A DNA stretch of 64,000 nucleotides. Source: Apostichopus japonicus (Eukaryota; Echinodermata; Holothuroidea; Aspidochirotida; Stichopodidae). The notes under the pieces are model-generated. The model saw only the letters and a list, made by a program, of their open reading frames with translations. It had not been told where the DNA came from and did not search any database. The DNA is taken from assembly GCF_037975245.1 (NCBI RefSeq), contig NC_092575.1, positions 14,054,310 through 14,118,309 of the forward strand, written 5' to 3'. Positions 30,306-41,929 of this stretch are shown here, piece by piece (position 1 is the stretch's first letter; each line of letters starts with the position of its first letter). The translations under genes and the position numbers were made by a program.

Positions 30306-30619
30306 CAGGCGCGTAGCCAGGAATTTGCCAAGGGAGGGGCGAACCTGTAGGCAAATTAAACTATCAGACCCATTCTGCATTGAAAACTATCCTAGCGTAG
30401 CGCCAACCTACTGCGCCACCATAGGTTGGCGCTACAAGAAAATTTTGGCTGAAAATACCTTCCAGATCGCTGGAAATGGCACTTCCCGTGCCTTGTAAGT
30501 TGCATCTAAGTTTGAAATTACTATAGTGATATCATAAAAACATACCAACAAAATATATATATATATGCTCAAGAGGGTCGGTTGCCCCCTTCGCCCCCCC
30601 CCCCTTGGCTACGCGCCTG
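30306..30619. mobile_element. MITE-A copy 1 (hAT-type)
   Basis: Ends CAGGCGCGTAGCCA and its complement. Flanked by a perfect 8-bp duplication ACCGCACG (30298-30305 and 30620-30627). An 8-bp duplication and CAG-start ends indicate the hAT superfamily. No coding. The interior contains AGCGCCAACC, TTCCAGATCGCTGGAAATGG and TGCTCAAGAGGG, shared with copies at 38029 and 45201. Confidence 0.9.
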
Positions 30620-30627
30620 ACCGCACG

Positions 30628-31655
30628 ACCGCTTCGCGAGAGGACTAACTTGCATAACCCTCATCCTGTGGATTTATTACTTCCATGCCGCCTAAAAAAA
30701 CGTCTTTGGGTGAGACTATGTTATCAATGTTTGCAAAAAAAAAAATCCTTCACCAAACGATTCCCTTTTCTTGAAGAAAGTCATACATTTCCGACATCCT
30801 TGAAAGACTTCAAGCTGCTGATTTAGAGATTTATAAACCTTAACAATATTTTCACTTTCAGTTTGAAACGATTTTGTGTGATTGAATTCGAATCATTATA
30901 TATTTAACACCGAAATATTGTCCACTAATAAATTCTTAACTTATTTCTATATCTAAGTATTTGTTTTTATAGTTTTAATCTCTTCAATCACTCTATATTT
31001 ATTTAGCAAAATACTTTCTGACATCAGCCAAATTATTGATAGATAATTACACACACAGGATTGACCCTGAAGGGTTAGTATCCTAACTTTGGTCCGATTG
31101 TTTCCTTTGGTCAGTATATATGTCAGATCAGGGAGTTGTTATGGAACAACTCCCTGGTCAGACCATGGAGGTAAACTACCTCCATGGTCAGACTGGTGAG
31201 AGTGAAATCTGTACCTTCCGGGATGATCTAAATATCAAGGTAAAAGACATTTTGTCTTTGTCTTATTAAATTATCTCCCTCGTAAAATATCTCTGCCGTT
31301 TACGAGTGACGCAAGTAAAATCAAAGTTTTTTTTTAAGTTTTTAGTTGCTTATATTTGCATAACCGGGAATATGAGGTTCTGATATATTTCAATATTATT
31401 TTCACTCTGTAAGTAAGTCTATACACAGTACTGGTGCAATGTACTTAACAAACTGCAGCGCCGGGATTGGTCAGGGGAATGTTAGAAAAAACACAACTGA
31501 AACATTCATGGTTGGGAGCCCATATGCCATTGCTGCACTAACCATTTCGTTAACCGAAACTATTATAAAAGAGACTAGATGTAATGTTTTAAATGAGGTT
31601 ATTATATATGGAAGAAGCGAGCAGACAGTCATTTAGGCCTCCATTGATTGTATGG
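30628..31655. other. No recognised gene; contains paired hairpins
   Basis: AT-rich. The only structure seen is the pair of hairpins at 31126-31189, listed separately. A 65-codon open frame at 31439-31636 has no supporting evidence. Confidence 0.5.
31126..31189. repeat. Two adjacent perfect or near-perfect hairpins
   Basis: First dyad: arms 31126-31140 and 31145-31159 (GATCAGGGAGTTGTT, 14 of 15 paired, 4-base loop). Second dyad begins one base later: arms 31161-31173 and 31177-31189 (GACCATGGAGGTA, 13 of 13 paired, loop AAC). Not part of an element I recognise. Confidence 0.9.
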
Positions 31656-31659
31656 GACC

Positions 31660-32165
31660 ATGGGCGTAGATCCTGGTGGGGACAGAGGGACGCGTCCCCA
31701 CCAACTTTTTCAGCGGTGGGGACATGATATACCGTGTCCCCACCAATTTTTCTTCACCAAACGCTGCATTTCAAATTTCCCCTGTACTGAACTTTGGCGC
31801 AGTTTGATCCAGCATTGTGCATATGACATTCAGACGTTCTCATTTTATTATATTTTTCCACATTTGTTAAATATAGGACCGAAATCGCATTTGCGGCAGT
31901 CTATAATTGTTTTCAGAGAGAGGACCCCAGACTCATTGTATACACAAGTCTACTCAGGATTATTTGTCCCCTGGTTTTTTTTTTTCTGCAGACGCCCATA
32001 TATTTCCCCAAACCAAATTTCTAAGCCATGAGATCTAAAACTTAAGGAGGTTTGGGAGCATCAGAGGGTCTGGGAAGTGTTATATCCGGCGTTCTGGGAG
32101 ATATATTTGCCCAAAAAAATTCTTGTACGCTACCCATGGTCGCGCTCCGCTTAGGTAGTATCAGA
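31660..32165. mobile_element. GC-rich MITE-like fragments
   Basis: ATGGGCGTAGATCC at the left and a related ACGCCCAT at about 31992-31999, with internal GTCCCCACCA repeats in both orientations (31676-31750). A second fragment at 32040-32165 resembles the interior of MITE-A (TCTGGGA, TTCTTGTACGCT, GCGCTCCGCTTAGGTAGT). Borders are uncertain and no target duplication was found. Confidence 0.45.
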
Positions 32166-32762
32166 GAACAGACACGCGTCCCCATCATTATCCAAGACTG
32201 ACTCAGAGAACACGTTCGAAGAAAACCCGTCGGGTAATTGAAACAAATCAGTGCAAATTAAACATTCCCGTACAATGGGATGAGGTTCTTGGGGTTCGGA
32301 AGACCCCCCCCCCCCGAGTCCACACGTGACACACACACACACACTGACATACAATATCTCCTCGTTTTCTAGTTTGGTCGTTCAAATCAATCTAAAATAA
32401 CTCTTACTTTCTGTTCAATGCTTCCATTCTTTGTTCAGCAATATCAGATGCACGGTAAGTATGATAGCGTATTTTTGATACTATAGCTCTAATTGCTTCT
32501 CATCTTAATTCTGCTGCTATTGATGAGATTCAGTGACGACCAATTGCATGGGTTTGTCGCATATTTCACCAGTCTACACACAGATTTGGTTTTTACATTG
32601 AAGCTTAAACTGTTCCACAAAGTAACGTAATCAATTTGCCCTATGTAGGGTATAGACTACAAAGTTGCAGGCTGTGCGTTATAAATTCAATCTGCAGTAT
32701 ATAAATGTACCATTCCTTTCTTTTTGTAGATGTTGCAGATCATAGGATGGCACCCCCTATAA

Positions 32763-33121
32763 CAGTGGCGGAGCTAGGGGTATTGGTCAGGGGGGCGAGA
32801 ATGGTCTGTAGGGGCGCTTTCGACACTATCTAAGCGGAGCGCCACCACAGGTTGGCGCGGAGCGTACAGTAAATTTTTGAGTGAAGATACTACCTAGATC
32901 GCAGGAAATGACCCTTTCCGGGCCTTGCTAATTTGCAGATAAACGAAGAATAAATAGGTGTCATCGCCATTTTGTCAGAAAATTACACCAACAAAATGTG
33001 ACAAATGTCAATAGGTATTTGAGAGCGCAATAAAAAAGTCAATAATCGCGAATAAATAAAAAGTAGTAAAAAGTTCGGAAATGGCGCCCCCCCCCCTGAC
33101 TGTATGGACGCTCCGCCACTG
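32763..33121. mobile_element. MITE-B copy 1 (hAT-type)
   Basis: Ends CAGTGGCGGAGC and GCTCCGCCACTG, flanked by a perfect 8-bp duplication CCCTATAA (32755-32762 and 33122-33129). No coding. Interior with AATAGGTGTCATCGCCATTT and a poly-C stretch. A 3'-truncated copy lies at 44373-44697. Confidence 0.92.
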
Positions 33122-33129
33122 CCCTATAA

Positions 33130-34205
33130 CGAAAAACGAGAAACTTTGTACGTCAGCCAATCTAGAATGACGAAGTCAGCTGCAAACCTTCACAAAATGT
33201 ATCCTATACCTGGTTTGGGAATTTATAATTAATATATATTACCTTTGGAATTAATTGCAAGTTGTTGTTGAGACATTTGACTGCATCATTGACTAGAATT
33301 ATCAAAACGCTATAATGATAATAAAGATAAGATGAAGGTTAAACACGTTGTTGACCTGTCGGAGAATAGTGGTCATTCTCTTACTGACTTCCTGCCTTAT
33401 TCTGTATGGACTGATGAAAGGTCACCTGTTTAGAGTTGAGAGTCAGGTCAATCATTTTATTTTCTAAATATAAAACTTGGGTCTCACTGATTTGCATGCA
33501 AAAAATAAATGAACTTTATATCATTTATTTCACATATATCATAGATTTGATATTATAATCGCTGGTTACTCTGGTCTACATGCAATTCAGCACATCACTG
33601 CAATTGTGAAAGTCACAACCCTATTAACGTTGGTTTAAAAACTAAATATATGTGACAGGTTTACTCAACAGTTACAGCTTGTATAGGCCTCGCTTCACTG
33701 TGCTCGTTTAACGTAGCCTATGCTTCTTTTTAACGAAAAGTTTATGACCTTCAGGCGCCTCGTTAATATTTTAAACTGCATTGAACTTATAGGAAATTGC
33801 AAGCCCTTCTTAAGTTCTAGCCCTAGCAACAACAGCTGAATAGTTTCGGGGAGTCTACCACAAGGGAAAAGACTTTGTTACGAGAGTTGTTCCTCTCTGA
33901 CGTCATCAAGATGGAATTTCAGGCGTATTGCGTTATCAACGGCGGCTTACTGTGCATTGTGGTTAGGCCTTAGGAGCCTATTTTCAAAGCGAGCGTATTC
34001 CGTCCAACAGAAAGCGGTTAACTTATACATGGAATATTAGGTAGTTTTGAGGTTACTGAATCATATAAATTGTCTTTGATCCCTGCCTTCGTTATTTCCT
34101 TTTAGTGATGACTATATACAATAATACAATATGTGATATCACATTGACTAGTATGCAACGTGATATGATGACTGTTTCCAGCATTCGGAGAAGTGATACA
34201 TGCTA
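33130..34205. other. No recognised gene
   Basis: AT-rich sequence without supported open frames, transposon ends or tandem structure. Confidence 0.5.
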
Positions 34206-34539
34206 TATAACGAAAAAAAATTTTTTTCTTTAGAATAGTTCACATTTTGAGAAACTAATGGAACCCAAGTTTGAAATTAAAGTTACGATATACACAAGTC
34301 GAAATTTGAGAAAATAGTCAAAACCATTAAATATTATAGGCAAACTTTGGGGATCAAAAGTCGAAATGTCAATATACGGGAATATTTTATTTCCTCCTCT
34401 CAACATGCTAACACAAGTTTTGGACATTCTCATATAAATCTCGACATATATATATATATATACAGTTTTGGGCATTAACGAAACGATGGCGCGCGCCGAT
34501 GTGCCAAAATTATAGCATGACGTCAATATTGTATCTAGC

Positions 34540-34740
34540 AAGCAATGTTGACATGACCAATGTAGTAGTGGCAGGCTGTTACAAGTTTTCGACATGCTGA
34601 TGTTGAATTTGACATGTCGATAGTCGTAATGACATATTGGTATTTTGTTTCGACATGTTCATATGGAATTGTAACATGTTGATATCGAATTGGACATATA
34701 TATATTAACTTGGACATTTCACTTTCTTTTTCGACATTTA
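34540..34740. repeat. Degenerate CGACATG-type minisatellite
   Basis: CGACATG, GACATGTCGATA, AACATGTTGATAT and related segments recur about every 25-35 bases, with TTTCGACAT and GAATTGGACAT variants. Similar CGACATGT/GTCGAAAT sequence occurs at 34300-34400 and 35440-35560, so a hAT fragment and a GC-rich repeat may have inserted into an older array. Confidence 0.5.
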
Positions 34741-34756
34741 TGGAACGTTTGGCTCT

Positions 34757-34981
34757 CCGTACCTATTTATTACACTTCCAGTCACAGTGGCGACCGCAGA
34801 AAGATCATTCTCCAAGTTGAAGCTAATCAAGACTTACCTACGTTCAACCATTTCTCAAGATCGGCTGGATTCGCTGGCTATCCTTTCCATCGAGAGCGAG
34901 GAGGCATGCTCACTTGATATAGATGGACTATTCGATATGTTTGCTGACAAGAAGGCCAGGCTCAGTAAATTCAAGCTCTAG
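34757..34981 (+). pseudogene. hAT transposase C-terminal dimerisation fragment
   Basis: Open frame ending in TAG at 34979-34981. It reads ITLPVTVATAERSFSKLKLI, KTYLRSTISQDRLDSLAILS, IESEEA and KKARLSKFKL. The ATAERSFSKLKLIK...LRSTMSQ..L pattern is the hAT-family dimerisation domain seen in ZMYM1-like and other hAT transposases. Nothing upstream encodes the catalytic core. The frame is intact but isolated, so this is a transposon remnant or the last exon of a gene whose other exons are not visible. Confidence 0.85.
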
Positions 34982-35229
34982 CCGTTCCAAGTTCTCGGGA
35001 ACTTGGATACCATTTGTCCACAGGAGTTACGCCACGGGTGGAAATATACATGTTTATGTTAATTGGACATTGGTCATTTGGTCTTATTGTCCTTTCAATC
35101 TCTTAATGTATTCTAGCTTTGCAACACATTTTTTCATGTTCCCAGTATGACAGACATGGCGGACCAAAAATGTGTCTATGAACGCAGATTTTCCCCAAAA
35201 TCTCAGTCGATAAAATCACCACGGAATGT

Positions 35230-35445
35230 TCCATATACGGCTTAGATTGCACCAGAGAGCTTGTAGAACCCCAGAGCTTCCAGGGCCCGAGGGCGGGCCC
35301 TGGACCCACGCCTTTGGGACTTCGCGCTCCGCGCTCGTGATGTGCGCTGCGCGCACATCGGTTGATTCTCCGCAGCAGCCAGAGGGCCCTTCCTTCCCTG
35401 GACCCAGGGGCCCCCAGACTCATCGTTACGCCGCTGAGTAAGCAA
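35230..35445. repeat. GC-rich dispersed repeat fragment
   Basis: Much more GC-rich than its surroundings, with self-complementary runs (GGGCCCGAGGGCGGGCCC; GCGCTCCGCGC; TGTGCGCTGCGCGCACA). It ends in a TTACGCCGCTGAG segment resembling the ends of the short GCGTA-type elements in this window. Borders not determined. Confidence 0.45.
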
Positions 35446-35449
35446 AAGT

Positions 35450-36889
35450 TGAAACATCGACAAAGTAGTTTACATTTTGAGACTGGGGAAATGTTTGAAA
35501 TTATCAGATGAAAAATGGGCAAAAACGGTATTAAAAAGTCGATGTCCAAGTCGACGTGTCGAGAAGAAGAGCAATGTTAAAATATCCAATTGAGCCACCT
35601 TAAGAGAAGCGCCGCCGGGTTCAATTCACCCACCCCCTCACCCACCCCATCACTCGATTCTGAGAAGGAAATGGACGCCCGTACTGCATGCCAGTAATGT
35701 CACGCGTTGACGGCAGTAGAACCACTACCGTCTGGGCCATCAAAACAAGTTGCCGTAGCTGACCTTCCACTGTTCTCCAGCAAAAGGCCCTTAGTCAGCC
35801 TTCGGAGGTGGTGTGAGGTGGTAAGCCAAGTTTTTGTCCCAAGTTTAAGAACCAGGGATTAAAAAACTAGTTAACGTATTATTGACATATGAATTTTTAG
35901 GAGACCATATAGGCTTTATACCCTCTGTTTTGAGGGGTTCTGTGAAGAGGGGTCTGAGTGGGGGGGGGGTATAACCCCTCCTTTGCCCTCTTTTTCCTGT
36001 CAGAACAGCATTTTTTCGGCAAGGGCGTTAGTTGCAAAACGGTACTATCCCCAGCCAGGGAACATAAGTTTAATTTAAGCTTGTATTGATCTGAATATTC
36101 ATGACACCATACAGAAGTTATGAATCCAACTTTTAGGGAGATGAACAGAAAATGTTGTATTGGTAGAAGCGTAGGGGGGGACCCCTCCCCTGTGAGAAAA
36201 TTTTGTTTCGGTAAGACGGTGTTGTTAGTGCATCTACAATTGTGCATACGACTTTATACGTGCGTGTGTAATCAAATGGAAGCCATTTTCTCCCAGTGGC
36301 TATACGGCCCTGATATATAACGATAAACATAATAGTACGTGTGGGAAGGTATACGCAGGTATCTCATATCTCATTGACCCAAATCGAGATGCTGTGTATA
36401 TGATTAAATACGACAATCTATAGTGGTATAAGACGCCCGGAACCTTGACTAAAAGTGCCAATCACCGAATTAAATTGACTTCGATTGAGCTGTTTTTACC
36501 TCCATGGGTTGAGAGAAATCTCGTTCTATGCTGGGTATGGCTGCACGTGAAGGTATCCTGAACCACGTGTCAGGTAAACCTTCATTGGTTTCATCTTGCA
36601 TACGTCCCTTCCGGTGTAGCAGTACAAACTGTCGCAAATATCTTATATTCAGTCAATACTGTCCTAGTCCCACTCGGACAGTTTATACTGTATTTACCAG
36701 TACGTTTGGTCTCCCGGACCTATTGTACAAGGCCAGTTGGTACAGACTGTCTCCCCAGACAGTATATGCTATGGTTACACGAAGGGGGGACATAATTTGA
36801 CGGTCATATATGTTGTTGTAAATTGTGTCCCCCCTGAACACAATGTCCGCCGTAGCAGGTACGTTAGAGTAGCAAAAATTTAATTAGTA
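35450..36889. other. No recognised gene; two GC-rich patches
   Basis: Poly-G at about 35960 and poly-G with GACCCCTCCCC at about 36173 look like pieces of short GC-rich elements. An ACAGT/ACTGT-rich dyad stretch lies at about 36620-36770. No coding region is supported. Confidence 0.4.
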
Positions 36890-37080
36890 ATGGACTCTGG
36901 CAGAATCCGTATCATTAGCAAATTGTCGCATTTCGGCTTCCGTATATTTAGCAGTAAAGTCGTGCGACAACTAAAAATGGAAAAGCTAGCAGAATACGTG
37001 AGACAAATTGCCGCACTCTATACTCTTCTAATTCTCTCTGTTGTGATTATGAGCTATCTGCAAACTTTTCTCTACAAAGT
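36890..37080 (+). CDS. Candidate first exon with membrane anchor (uncertain)
   Basis: ATG at 36890 opens about 63 codons ending at a strong donor GT/GTAAGT (37081-37086). Residues near 43-62 (ALYTLLILSVVIMSYLQTFL) would form a signal anchor after a basic stretch, as in type II membrane enzymes. No downstream plus-strand exon was found before the oppositely oriented lectin gene, so this could be chance. No family assigned. Confidence 0.25.
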
Positions 37081-37661
37081 GTAAGTTTATTCATATAGGA
37101 AACAAACAAAATTGCGAATAACTATAAAAGAAAGGATATTAACGGTATTCAGTTTTATTAAACAAATGTTCCTTTTCTCAAATTGTATTATTCTTCGAAT
37201 GTAACGTATAGCAGTATTCATTCATACATTGGTGTCTTAATAGATGCTATTTAATATAAACCTAAGGTCAGAAAATGTTCATGTATATATTCCTATAGGA
37301 CATTTAAACCCCATTAGAACAATTGCTTAAATTAATTGTGAAACTGCTCCAGAACCACATGGTAATAGGTTGCTACTGTCTTGGAGAAGTTGCGTCAGAA
37401 TACTGTTGCCAACTGTCGACAACAGTGAAGAATTAGCGCTATCAGCTCAAGAAATAAGAACAACAACAAAGTTATACTTCTTTTTTTTTTTTATAATGCT
37501 TGCTGACAGCAAGTAGTTTACAGAACACTATTTTTAGAGAAAGATTGGTTTTTTACTGCTAGAAGTTAGAAAGATCTAAACTATAGTTAAAGGTTAATGA
37601 GGAGTGTTCTGCTTAGTAAGACAACACAGTATCGAGGGTATATAGGAAAATATCAAGTTTA

Positions 37662-40600
37662 CTAAGCGTGTGGAAATCTTGGATCGGCTTTGGGAAGGCC
37701 GGCCTTGTTTCCACGTCCGCCTTTGGAGAGAGTAAACAGTTCAAGTTCACATATGAATGGCAGAGACTTTCTGCATTTGCAATCGTTCCACCGACCAAGT
37801 CCTCCTCTATTAATCTCCACGCAATTCTCGTTGTCCATGAAGTTGTTTGGTTCTCCACGTTTCCAGAAAGTTTGCTCAGGAAGAAATACTTCTCGATTGT
37901 GAGCATCCCATTCAAACTCACCTGTATAGGAGACAACGATAATAATATTGGCATCATTTCCAGTCATTTTCTAATCATACTTGGGCAAGGCACTTTATCT
38001 CCATTGCCTCTCTTCATCCAGGTATATACAGGCGAAGGGGGCAGCCCCCCCCCCCGCCTCCCTCTTGAGCATATTTTTTGGTATGTTTTTTATGATATCG
38101 CTAGTAATTTCAAAGAGAAAATGCTAAGATGCAACTTACAAGCCTGGGAAGTGCCATTTCCAGCGATCTGGGAGGCATTTTCAGCCAAAATTTTCTTGTA
38201 CGCTTCGCTACGCTTAGATAGTTTGCAGTGCCGTATCTACGGCTCTGAAAGTTTGCCTACCGTTTCGCCCCTCCCTTAACAAATTCCTCGCTACGCGCCT
38301 GGGTGTATAAATGGGGACTTATGAGATAAAGTGCATGGAAGTTGGGCGATGTTTAGCTGCTGCCATGTTGAGGGATTGTATCTATGCCGTTTGATAGGTT
38401 ATCGTTGACCATGCAGGGTAATATTGTGATGCGCCTGGAGCACTGTTATCGGGGGATATGCCTGCGCTTTACAAATCCTCAATATAATTATAACTAGAGT
38501 TCACAAATAAGGATGTGAATTACATTACAATTACGTCTATACATATACCTGCATGTGTTACTGCTCAAGCTGCTTCTTTCAGTGGAGTAGCTAAAGTGGG
38601 AGGCAGGGAGATGTGCTCTTATACCCAAAAGAAGTTTTCATGGACTAAATGGGTATACGGCCATAAATTTTCAAAATAAAAATAAACATGATGTATATTA
38701 CATCGTGTTAGCTCGGCTACTTGTTTTATAGCACAGTGCGCGTGATCTGCTTCTTAGAAGGATTTACTTATTAGCCATACGTAGCATAAAATGAGATTTT
38801 TCTGAATCATTTAACTTTGATTATTCAGTGTCTGACACAATGAGTTCCGTGCATGCATGGAACTTGATTGTTGTCTGCAACAAAAACATATATGTTAATC
38901 TCAATTTGGATCATTATAATAGAAAGGCATGTTCCCTTGAGGTACCTAAAAACGCACACTATTATGTATATTCTAAATATTTGATATAGTTAAGATACAC
39001 AGGGCTATAACCACTGGCGGTATGGAGGAACTTTCCTCCTCCCCTCCCTCCCTCCCCTCCCCTCCCCTCCCTTCTCCTCTCCTCTCCTCCCACATTCCAT
39101 CTCCCCCCAGACTTCTTCCAAATTGCTTACATTTTATAAAATATACACGCACGCAAAATGGTATAAACTGGTCACATTCAAAGTTGTACTGTTCAAGTTC
39201 ACAGTTAAAATAATGGAAATTAAAACACCATTTGGCGTCTAAGCCTCCTAACCGAAATAAACATTCTCAAATGGGAGGGGATGCAATTCTAGACCATAAT
39301 AGAAATAATAAAAAGAAACAAAACCTATACCTTCGGTTTTCTGGTCGTTCAGACCGATCCAAGCTCGCTTCTTCTGCCCCTTCATTACCACATAAGTGAT
39401 GAAATCATTTTCTAAAGTGTCGTGAACAGAAGCCAAGTGACCGTAGTTGTATTCGCTGTTGTCATGGCAAAAGTCCTTGGCCTTATCCCAAGTGAGTGGG
39501 TTTTCAATGAACTTGTAACAGCTCGTACGATAGTTTTGCCAACCAGATGGACAATCTTTTGTTAACACAGAAATAAGAAATATTGCAAACAGTTAGGTTG
39601 TAAAAAAGTTAGATTGAGTAAATGGCCAAGGCCGATTATAGTTTTGAAAATTTGTTCAACTATTTAGGTCACCTGCATCCGAATGGACATCTAATGCTGA
39701 GTTATTAGGATTTTCTGATTATTAGGTACGTTTTAGACCATGTTTTGCCCCTCACCCCTCCTTCCTCGTTTGGATCGCCATTGGGCCGATGTTGGGGTCT
39801 CTATATATAATGGCATACTCCTATTAGAGTCTATATCCATCCGCTCGATTGTTCTCCTTCAGGAAAAGTGCCAAAAAGCAGCAAGAGAACATCTTTAGTG
39901 ACCTGTTATCAATCATGATCTAGTTTGTTGTGGATCTCATGTTAAAGAGCATGAATGGAAGTACATGTGGTGAGAAAATTGGGTCAATTGAGGCAATTTT
40001 AGACCCCTTTAGGCCTCCCAGGAGCAGCGTAGGAAATTTGTTTTCCACTGAGTGAAGAGGTTTGTTTACAAGTGACGAAAACTTACGGCTCGGATAGCAA
40101 AAAATCTACATGGTCATGATACGGAAAATTGATGGTTCCATGAAAGGCCAATTTTCAGCTATCCGGTGATGGGTAGCGTTAAGCTAGTGAAAACTTCTAT
40201 CTAGACTTAGAGACCATATTACTTTTGTGATTTAGTGTGTAAGTCAATGGGGCTTTAATGGGCGTATGCTACCATATAGACGAAATGTATCTGTTCTCCT
40301 TTACGCCCAACCACATGTACAGCACTTTGTAATATGGGTGGCGGTAAAGCACTTTGTCATGGGTAGCGGATTACAAGTCTCTGTCCCTGCCATATGGAAA
40401 GCCGTTTTAACATTTGATAAGGAATTTCAAATATCTCGAAATAATTTCAGATATCTCAAATTAAATGACAGATATCTCCAATTTATGTAAGATATCTACA
40501 AATAATTGCCGATATCTTAAAATCAATGTCAGATATCTCGAAATACCAGAGAATTTCAGATATCTGAAATCGAATTCGAGATATCTGAAATAGAATTCAA

Positions 40601-41918
40601 AGATATCTGCAATTCTATTTCAGATATCTGAAATATAATTTCATATCTGAAATAGAATTCAAGATATCTGCAATTCTATTTCAGATATCTGAAATATAAA
40701 TTTCAATTATCTCGAATTCAATTTCAGATATCTGAAATAGAATTTCAGATATCTCGAATTCAATTGCAGATAACTCGAATTTAAGTTTAGATATCTGAAA
40801 TAGAATTTCAGATATCTCGAATTCAATTACAGATATCTCGAATTCAATTTTAGATATCTGAAATAGAATTTCAGATATCTCGAATTCAATTTACAGATAT
40901 TTCGAATTCAATTCAGATATCTGAAATTCAATTTCAGATATCACGAATTAATTCCACAACTTGTTAATTATATTCATATAATGTATATCAGGCCTACCGT
41001 TAGCCAGCAAGCAAGATAGATTAATTCCCACCCATACGTCGACGCGACGATGGCAGCTCCCTGGACCTTTGGTACCGTCACTTTTTTGTAGCTTAATTTT
41101 CGCGCCTTTCTACGAACTTCTGCATATGCATTTCAGATATATGGAATTCAATTTCAGATATCTCGAATTCAATTTCAGATATCTCGAATTGGAATTACAG
41201 ATATCTTGAATTCAATTGCAGATATCTCGAATTGAATTTCAGATATCTCGAATTGGAATTGCAGATATCTTGAATTCAATTTCAGATACCTCGAATTCAG
41301 TTTCAGATATCTCGAATTCAATTTCAGATATCTGAAACATAATTTCAGATATCTCGAATTCAATTTCAGATATCTCGAATTTAATTTTAGATATCTGAAA
41401 TAGAATTTTAGATATCTAAATAAGAAACAATTTAAGATATCTAAAACTCCCGATCAAATGTTAAAATGGTTTTCCATACGGCCACTCGGTCCGGAGGTAA
41501 AGGGTTTTCAATTGATACAATTAGAAATGTTCCATTTAAACTGACGTTCTGTGTGATGGTTCTTTGTCACTGGATCTAGCAGAACATAAAGCTGGCGATT
41601 AAATAGACTAATACAAGGCAAGACAGTACTTCCATTGCAATTAAGTATGTTGAGATGTAAAAAGTGAACAATCGGCATTATAAAGAGCCAAAAACTATAT
41701 AATCATAATAATGAACGAGATATTGTAAAGTATACCATCAAGTATCAAATAGTATCCGCTTTGTGAACTTTGGTTTAGTACATTCAAAAAATTAATAAAA
41801 CATTCAATGATTAGTCTAAATTAATGTAAAATATCTATAAAAAATCTTAAAACAACTTACGACTTTGTCCTCTCACTAAGCCAAGCACCACAGCTAGCAA
41901 AATTAAACGGATGGCCAT
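37662..41918 (-). CDS. CTL-1: secreted single-domain C-type lectin (EPN type)
   Basis: Three exons: 41861-41918 (ATG and signal peptide, residues 1-17), 39331-39555 and 37662-37921 (stop TAG). All junctions are phase 1 with GT/AG ends, giving 180 residues. CTLD: CPSGW at 21-25, C32, C49, WIGL near 85-88, G95 then FEW, EPN at 118-120, C128, WND at 139-141, C144, FICE at 150-153. EPN and WND together predict a calcium-dependent mannose-type sugar site, from known CTLD rules. C142 is an extra cysteine. The tail after residue 153 is short and basic (KGGRGNK). Likely a secreted innate-immune or mucosal lectin. Intron 2 contains MITE-A; intron 1 contains a satellite element. A possible polyadenylation signal AATAAA (minus) lies near 37155. 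The frame is intact. Confidence 0.92.
38029..38301. mobile_element. MITE-A copy 2 in CTL-1 intron 2
   Basis: Right end CTACGCGCCTG; the left end is internally shortened (CAGGCGAAGGGGG). Flanked by GGTATATA (38021-38028) and GGTGTATA (38302-38309), an 8-bp duplication with one mismatch. Orientation is opposite to copy 1. Confidence 0.85.
39028..39096. repeat. CTCCC-rich polypyrimidine tract
   Basis: Nearly pure C/T run of CCTCC and CTCCC units in CTL-1 intron 2, a candidate for triplex (H-DNA) structure. Confidence 0.85.
40389..41482. mobile_element. Palindromic 21-bp satellite array between inverted repeats, in CTL-1 intron 1
   Basis: The outer 30 bases are inverted repeats (27 of 30 paired), beginning GCCATATGGAAA on the left and GCCGTATGGAAA on the right (complement). 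Between them, at 40420-40955 and 41135-41455, lie dozens of units near 21 bp. These combine GATATC and GAATTC, each its own reverse complement, joined by TTTCA or TGAAAT, so the array reads similarly on both strands. A 180-bp unrelated stretch separates the two blocks. No target duplication was evident and no protein is encoded. Confidence 0.85.
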
Positions 41919-41929
41919 TTTGTTACAAA

